From positions 2,077,283-2,141,282 of the forward strand of contig NZ_UHFH01000003.1 in NCBI RefSeq assembly GCF_900459225.1: 64,000 nucleotides of DNA. Direction: 5' to 3'. Each line of letters starts with the position of its first letter. Positions within the stretch are counted from its first letter, which is position 1. The DNA comes from Streptococcus dysgalactiae subsp. dysgalactiae (GTDB taxonomy: Bacteria; Bacillota; Bacilli; Lactobacillales; Streptococcaceae). The notes below the pieces were generated by a model. The model was not told the DNA's origin and searched no databases. It saw nothing but the letters and a program-made list of their open reading frames with translations. This document shows, piece by piece, positions 60,625-64,000 of this stretch. The translations under genes were made by a program, and so were the position numbers.

Positions 60625-60787
60625 AGAAGTTTTGGAGAAATTCTCCTTAATACTCTTATTATTATATCAGATTGATTTTATTTGTCTACACTTTTTTCAA
60701 AAAAAATGTAATTTTTTTCAGGAACCTTTTCTATTCTTATTTTATTAGAAAAAATAATCAGACTTAGTAGCCTCCTCAAAATTAGCA

Positions 60788-60817
60788 TTGACAGTCTTAG
60801 CTGATTTTTGTTAAAAT
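60788..60817 (+). promoter_or_regulatory. Promoter of tRNA-Arg
   Basis: -35 TTGACA (60788-60793), 18-nt spacer, -10 TAAAAT (60812-60817). Confidence 0.8.
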
Positions 60818-60828
60818 AAGGTAGTTAA

Positions 60829-60902
60829 GGTCTCATAGCTCAGCTGGATAGAGCATTCGCCTTCTAAGCGAACGGTCGCAGGTTCGAATCCTGCTGGGAT
60901 CA
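60829..60902 (+). tRNA. tRNA-Arg (anticodon TCT)
   Basis: Cloverleaf with acceptor GGTCTCA/TGGGATC (two G-U pairs), D arm GCTCAGCTGGATAGAGC, anticodon loop CTTCTAA and T arm GCAGGTTCGAATCCTGC. CCA is not encoded. Confidence 0.95.
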
Positions 60903-60906
60903 TAAA

Positions 60907-60935
60907 ACTAAGCACTGCTCAGCAGTGCTTTTTCT
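60907..60935 (+). terminator. Terminator of tRNA-Arg
   Basis: AAGCACTG/CAGTGCTT stem and T run. Confidence 0.9.
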
Positions 60936-60953
60936 TTATTTCGTTATCTTTAG

Positions 60954-60969
60954 AGTTTCACATGAAACG
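60954..60969. promoter_or_regulatory. parS-like ParB-binding site
   Basis: GTTTCACATGAAAC (60955-60968) differs from the parS core GTTTCACGTGAAAC at one central base. It lies about 3 kb from oriC, immediately after the rlmH stop, and parB is encoded nearby. ParB binding is inferred. Confidence 0.7.
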
Positions 60970-61449
60970 TTATTTATGATATGGGCTGCCTTGAGCTATC
61001 ATAAAAGCGCGATAGATTTGCTCAATCAAAACCAGACGCATGAGTTGATGGGGTAGGGTTAATAATCCAAAACTCATTAAGACATTGGCTCTTTTTTTAA
61101 TTCTAGAATCAAGTCCAAGACTTCCTCCAATGATAAACGTAATATCTGAGTATCCTTTAACAGTCGTTTCTGAGATGAGTTGACTAAACGTTTCTGAAGG
61201 AAATGGCTTTCCTTCAATAGCTAATACGACTACAAAATCACGCTGTCCAACTTTCTTTTCAATCCGCTGAGCTTCCTTAGCCAAAATCATTTGGTTCTCA
61301 GCATCACTAGCTTTATCAGGTATTTTTTCATCAGTTAATTCAATGACCTCAAATTGACAAAAACGAGAGAGTCTTTTGTGATATTCTGAAATTCCATCTT
61401 TAAGGTATTTTTCTTTTAGTTTTCCAACACATATAAGTTTTACTTTCAT
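60970..61449 (-). CDS. rlmH: 23S rRNA pseudouridine-1915 N3-methyltransferase RlmH
   Basis: 159-residue SPOUT methyltransferase (formerly YbeA). It begins [20 protein letters not shown] and shows the SAM-binding knot in [18 protein letters not shown] and [20 protein letters not shown]. It converges with tRNA-Arg and is divergent from htrA. Confidence 0.96.
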   Translation of the reverse strand: MKVKLICVGKLKEKYLKDGISEYHKRLSRFCQFEVIELTDEKIPDKASDAENQMILAKEAQRIEKKVGQRDFVVVLAIEGKPFPSETFSQLISETTVKGYSDITFIIGGSLGLDSRIKKRANVLMSFGLLTLPHQLMRLVLIEQIYRAFMIAQGSPYHK

Positions 61450-61486
61450 AACTTTATTGTATCACAGAAAAACCTTTTTACACAAT

Positions 61487-61581
61487 TTATCCACATGTTT
61501 ATGACTTTTTTATCTTTTAAAAAGCCTGTATTATAGGCTTTCAATCCCATTATTTAAAAGTTTTCCACAAGTTGTGGATTA
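61487..61581. promoter_or_regulatory. DnaA boxes in the rlmH-htrA intergenic region
   Basis: A perfect DnaA box TTATCCACA (61487-61495), plus two one-mismatch boxes facing each other: TTTTCCACA (61561-61569) and TGTGGATTA (61573-61581). A hairpin AAAGCCT/AGGCTTT (about 61521-61542) lies between. They sit just upstream of htrA. Confidence 0.7.
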
Positions 61582-61658
61582 CTTTTCTTTTTTCTTTTTT
61601 TAAGGTATAATTAAGCAAAGTTTTATAAGCTATGAGAAAATTATTCGGAGGTAAGGTC

Positions 61659-62879
61659 ATGCCATCTATGAAACATATCTTAAAATCCTTAGGCATTTTA
61701 CTCATTGGATTTTTAGGAGGATTGTTAGCAATTTTCACTTTTAATGCTACTCAACAGTCTTCCTCTACCTCACATACTAGTAGTGCGACGATGAGTAAGA
61801 TGGTTTTTAATAATACTACTGACACAACAAAAGCGGTTAAAGTCGTCCAAAACGCAGTAGTATCAGTGATTAACTATCAAGCAGATCCTTCTTCATCTCT
61901 TTCTAATCCTTACACAAAACTCTTTGGAGAAAATCCAGCAAGAGAAGATAAAGATTCCGAATTAACAGTTTTTGCTCAAGGTTCTGGTGTCATTTATCGA
62001 AAAGATTCCAATCATGCCTATGTTGTGACTAATAATCATGTTATTGACGGCGCAAAACGAATTGAAATTCTTATGGCAGATGGAACTAAGGTAGTAGGAG
62101 AATTAATTGGTGCGGATACTTATTCTGACTTAGCTGTAGTTAAAATTTCTTCAGATAAGATTAAAACAGTAGCTGAATTTGCAGATTCTACTAAACTTAA
62201 TGTTGGAGAAACTGCTATTGCTATTGGTAGTCCACTGGGAACTCAATACGCAAACTCAGTTACGAAAGGAATTGTATCGAGCCTAAGTCGTACCGTTACC
62301 TTAAAAAACGAAGATGGAGAAACTGTTTCAACAAATGCTATCCAAACAGATGCTGCTATTAACCCCGGAAATTCTGGGGGACCACTAATTAATATAGAAG
62401 GACAGGTTATCGGTATTAATTCAAGTAAGATTTCTTCTACTCCATCTGGTATTAATGGGAATAGTGGAGCTGTCGAAGGAATTAGCTTTGCTATTCCATC
62501 TAATGATGTCATTAAAATCATTAAGCAATTAGAAACCAACGGTGAAGTCATACGACCTGCTCTTGGTATCTCTATGGTTAACCTAAATGATTTATCAACT
62601 AATGCTCTTAGTCAAATTAATATCCCAACTAGTATCACTGGCGGCATTGTGGTTGGTTCTGTTCAAGAGGGAATGCCAGCAAGTGGTAAACTTGCCCAGT
62701 ACGATGTCATTACAGAAATTGATGGGAAAGCTGTTAATTCAATAAGTGATCTTCAAAGTAGTCTATATGGCCATGACATTAACGATACCATCAAGGTAAC
62801 CTTTTATAGAGGGACAACCAAGAAAAAAACAGATATTACCTTAACTAAAACAACTCAGGATTTGACCAAAAAGCAGTAA
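61659..62879 (+). CDS. htrA: Serine protease HtrA/DegP
   Basis: 406-residue membrane-anchored serine protease for surface protein quality control. ATG 61659 (MPSMKHILKS) has GGAGG about 7 nt upstream; an ORF start at 61632 lacks a ribosome site. An N-terminal helix (ILLIGFLGGLLAIFTFNATQ) is followed by the trypsin fold with H127 (TNNHVID), D157 (SDLAVVK) and S239 (NPGNSGGPL), then one PDZ domain. Its place between rlmH and parB, next to oriC, is conserved in streptococci. Confidence 0.96.
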   Translation: MPSMKHILKSLGILLIGFLGGLLAIFTFNATQQSSSTSHTSSATMSKMVFNNTTDTTKAVKVVQNAVVSVINYQADPSSSLSNPYTKLFGENPAREDKDSELTVFAQGSGVIYRKDSNHAYVVTNNHVIDGAKRIEILMADGTKVVGELIGADTYSDLAVVKISSDKIKTVAEFADSTKLNVGETAIAIGSPLGTQYANSVTKGIVSSLSRTVTLKNEDGETVSTNAIQTDAAINPGNSGGPLINIEGQVIGINSSKISSTPSGINGNSGAVEGISFAIPSNDVIKIIKQLETNGEVIRPALGISMVNLNDLSTNALSQINIPTSITGGIVVGSVQEGMPASGKLAQYDVITEIDGKAVNSISDLQSSLYGHDINDTIKVTFYRGTTKKKTDITLTKTTQDLTKKQ

Positions 62880-62925
62880 CTAGGTCATTTATGGAAAATG
62901 TTCTTGCTAGATGTTCTGAAACCAA

Positions 62926-62952
62926 GTAAAGCAGTCCTTAGGGCTGTTTTAC
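62926..62952 (+). terminator. Hairpin between htrA and parB
   Basis: AGCAGTCC-TTA-GGGCTGTT stem followed by a T-rich stretch. Confidence 0.7.
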
Positions 62953-62993
62953 ATTGACATAAAAAACTAGCTACCATTCATTGAAAGGATTCT

Positions 62994-63767
62994 ATGACTG
63001 AACTATTGAAATCTATTCCAATTGAAGATATTGTAGCCAATCCCTATCAACCAAGGCTTCAGTTTAATCAAAAAGAACTAGAAGATTTGGCTAATTCAAT
63101 CAAGACAAATGGACTTATTCAACCTATTATTGTTCGAAAATCTGACATCTTTGGTTATGAATTAGTTGCAGGAGAACGACGCTTTAAGGCTTCTAAAATG
63201 GCTGGGCTAACAAAAGTACCTGCTATTGTCAAAAACATGTCCTCTTTGGAAAGTATGCAACAAGCTATCGTAGAAAATTTGCAACGTGCTGATTTGAATC
63301 CCATTGAAGAAGCAAAAGCTTATCAGCTACTGATTGAAAAAAATCAAATGACGCATGAAGAGGTTGCCAAATATATGGGAAAATCAAGACCTTATATTAG
63401 CAATACTTTACGCCTACTGCAACTTCCGAAAATAATTAGTAAAGCAGTAGAAGAAGGAGACATTAGTGCAGGACACGCGCGTGCTCTTCTCACACTAACA
63501 GACGAAAAGGAACAGTTAGTTTACGCTAATAGAATCAAAAATGAAGGGTTAAGTGTACGACAAATTGAGCATATGGTAACTCCAAAACTTAAAAGTATTC
63601 CTATCCCAAAAAATAAAAATATTTTTATCACCTCTTTAGAAGATCAGCTGGCCCAATCTCTAGGGTTACCAGTCAAAATCAAATTGAAATCAACTCAAAG
63701 TGGTCAATTGCTGTTACCATTTGCTAACCAAGAGGAACTAAACAGAATTATCAACAAGCTACTTTAG
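62994..63767 (+). CDS. parB: Chromosome segregation protein ParB (Spo0J)
   Basis: 257-residue ParB. The CTPase/ParB-N box shows PYQPRLQFNQKELEDLANSI and AGERRFKASKMAG; the helix-turn-helix shows MTHEEVAKYMGKSRPYISNT. It binds parS and loads SMC near the origin. As usual in streptococci there is no parA next to it. It is the last gene before oriC. Confidence 0.96.
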   Translation: MTELLKSIPIEDIVANPYQPRLQFNQKELEDLANSIKTNGLIQPIIVRKSDIFGYELVAGERRFKASKMAGLTKVPAIVKNMSSLESMQQAIVENLQRADLNPIEEAKAYQLLIEKNQMTHEEVAKYMGKSRPYISNTLRLLQLPKIISKAVEEGDISAGHARALLTLTDEKEQLVYANRIKNEGLSVRQIEHMVTPKLKSIPIPKNKNIFITSLEDQLAQSLGLPVKIKLKSTQSGQLLLPFANQEELNRIINKLL

Positions 63768-63790
63768 TTTGTTGATAGTCTGTTTTTTTA
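63750..63790 (+). terminator. Terminator of parB overlapping its 3' end
   Basis: TATCAACAA (63750-63758) pairs with TTGTTGATA (63770-63778), followed by a short spacer and a T run. The stem includes the last codons of parB. Confidence 0.8.
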
Positions 63791-64000
63791 TTTCTACTTT
63801 TCCACAGTTTGTTAGAAGTATCTTCCCTATATTGTCAAGGGTTTTGATTATTTCCACAGCCTGTGGAAAACTTTAGTTAACATTGTGAATTACCTTTCCA
63901 CAACTTGTGGGTAACTATAACTATTCTTTCAGGTTTTGTGGAAAACTGACTGGAATTGTGTTAAAATAGTCCTAGAATTATCCACAAGAAGGAACCTAGT
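63768..64000. other. oriC: DnaA-box cluster upstream of dnaA
   Basis: At least eight DnaA-box-like 9-mers in both orientations: TTTTCCACA (63798), ATTTCCACA (63850), TGTGGAAAA (63862), TGTGAATTA (63884), CTTTCCACA (63894), TGTGGGTAA (63906), TGTGGAAAA (63937) and the perfect TTATCCACA (63978-63986). A -10-like TAAAAT near 63962-63967 fits the dnaA promoter, with dnaA expected just beyond the window on the plus strand. The DNA-unwinding element is not resolved. Confidence 0.92.

Noticed and set aside
60512..60748. 78-codon plus-strand ORF over tRNA-Glu
   Set aside because: It runs through the tRNA gene, which folds as a proper cloverleaf.

Overview
The window is AT-rich Firmicutes DNA whose genes match a pyogenic-group Streptococcus. 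The 1,075-residue serum-opacity-factor/FnBA-like surface protein with fibronectin-binding repeats and an LPQTG anchor suggests S. dysgalactiae or a close relative (inference; no rRNA or species marker is present). The window ends in a cluster of DnaA boxes just after parB, so it is the last ~64 kb of the chromosome before dnaA, running into oriC.

Region by region. 1-5.6 kb: 5' end of mutL, then an accessory interval holding a tyrosine-integrase relic, degenerate DNA and the surface-protein gene, separating mutL from mutS. 5.6-17.4 kb: mutS, a YlbF/YmcA-like gene and argR (one operon), argS, an ABC-F gene with an attenuator-like leader, three tandem YitT membrane proteins and aspS. 17.4-28.5 kb: hisS, rpmF-rpmG, a DUF368 membrane protein, a thioredoxin-like gene with an early stop codon, a NUDIX hydrolase, a PadR/DUF1700/DUF4097 envelope operon, a divergent YhgE/TetR pair, rpsD, a broken HTH regulator and veg. 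28.5-39.8 kb: dnaB, rplI, gdpP, mnmG, NUDIX, MarC-like, mnmA, sdaAB-sdaAA, a broken HAD phosphatase and a secreted transglycosylase-like protein. 39.9-51 kb: ecfT-ecfA2-ecfA1, pgsA, rodZ-like, two M16-family proteins, a candidate small RNA, yaaA-recF, a GRP-type sugar transporter and guaB. 51.2-53.5 kb: a decayed IS3-family element interrupted by a second, apparently intact IS3-family element. 53.5-64 kb: trpS with a T-box leader, a fourth YitT protein, an ABC-F protein with one degenerate ATP site, a YfhO protein, tRNA-Asn, tRNA-Glu and tRNA-Arg, a parS-like site, rlmH, htrA, parB and oriC.

Most genes are core functions: replication and segregation (dnaB, recF, parB, oriC), mismatch repair, aminoacyl-tRNA synthesis, tRNA modification, c-di-AMP turnover, ECF vitamin transport and envelope maintenance. 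The less ordinary signals are regulatory RNAs and small elements: the ABC-F leader, an orphan promoter-terminator unit upstream of the M16 genes, twin operators at YhgE/TetR, palindromes at the PadR promoter, and DnaA boxes upstream of htrA. No CRISPR array, prophage or dedicated defence system was seen.
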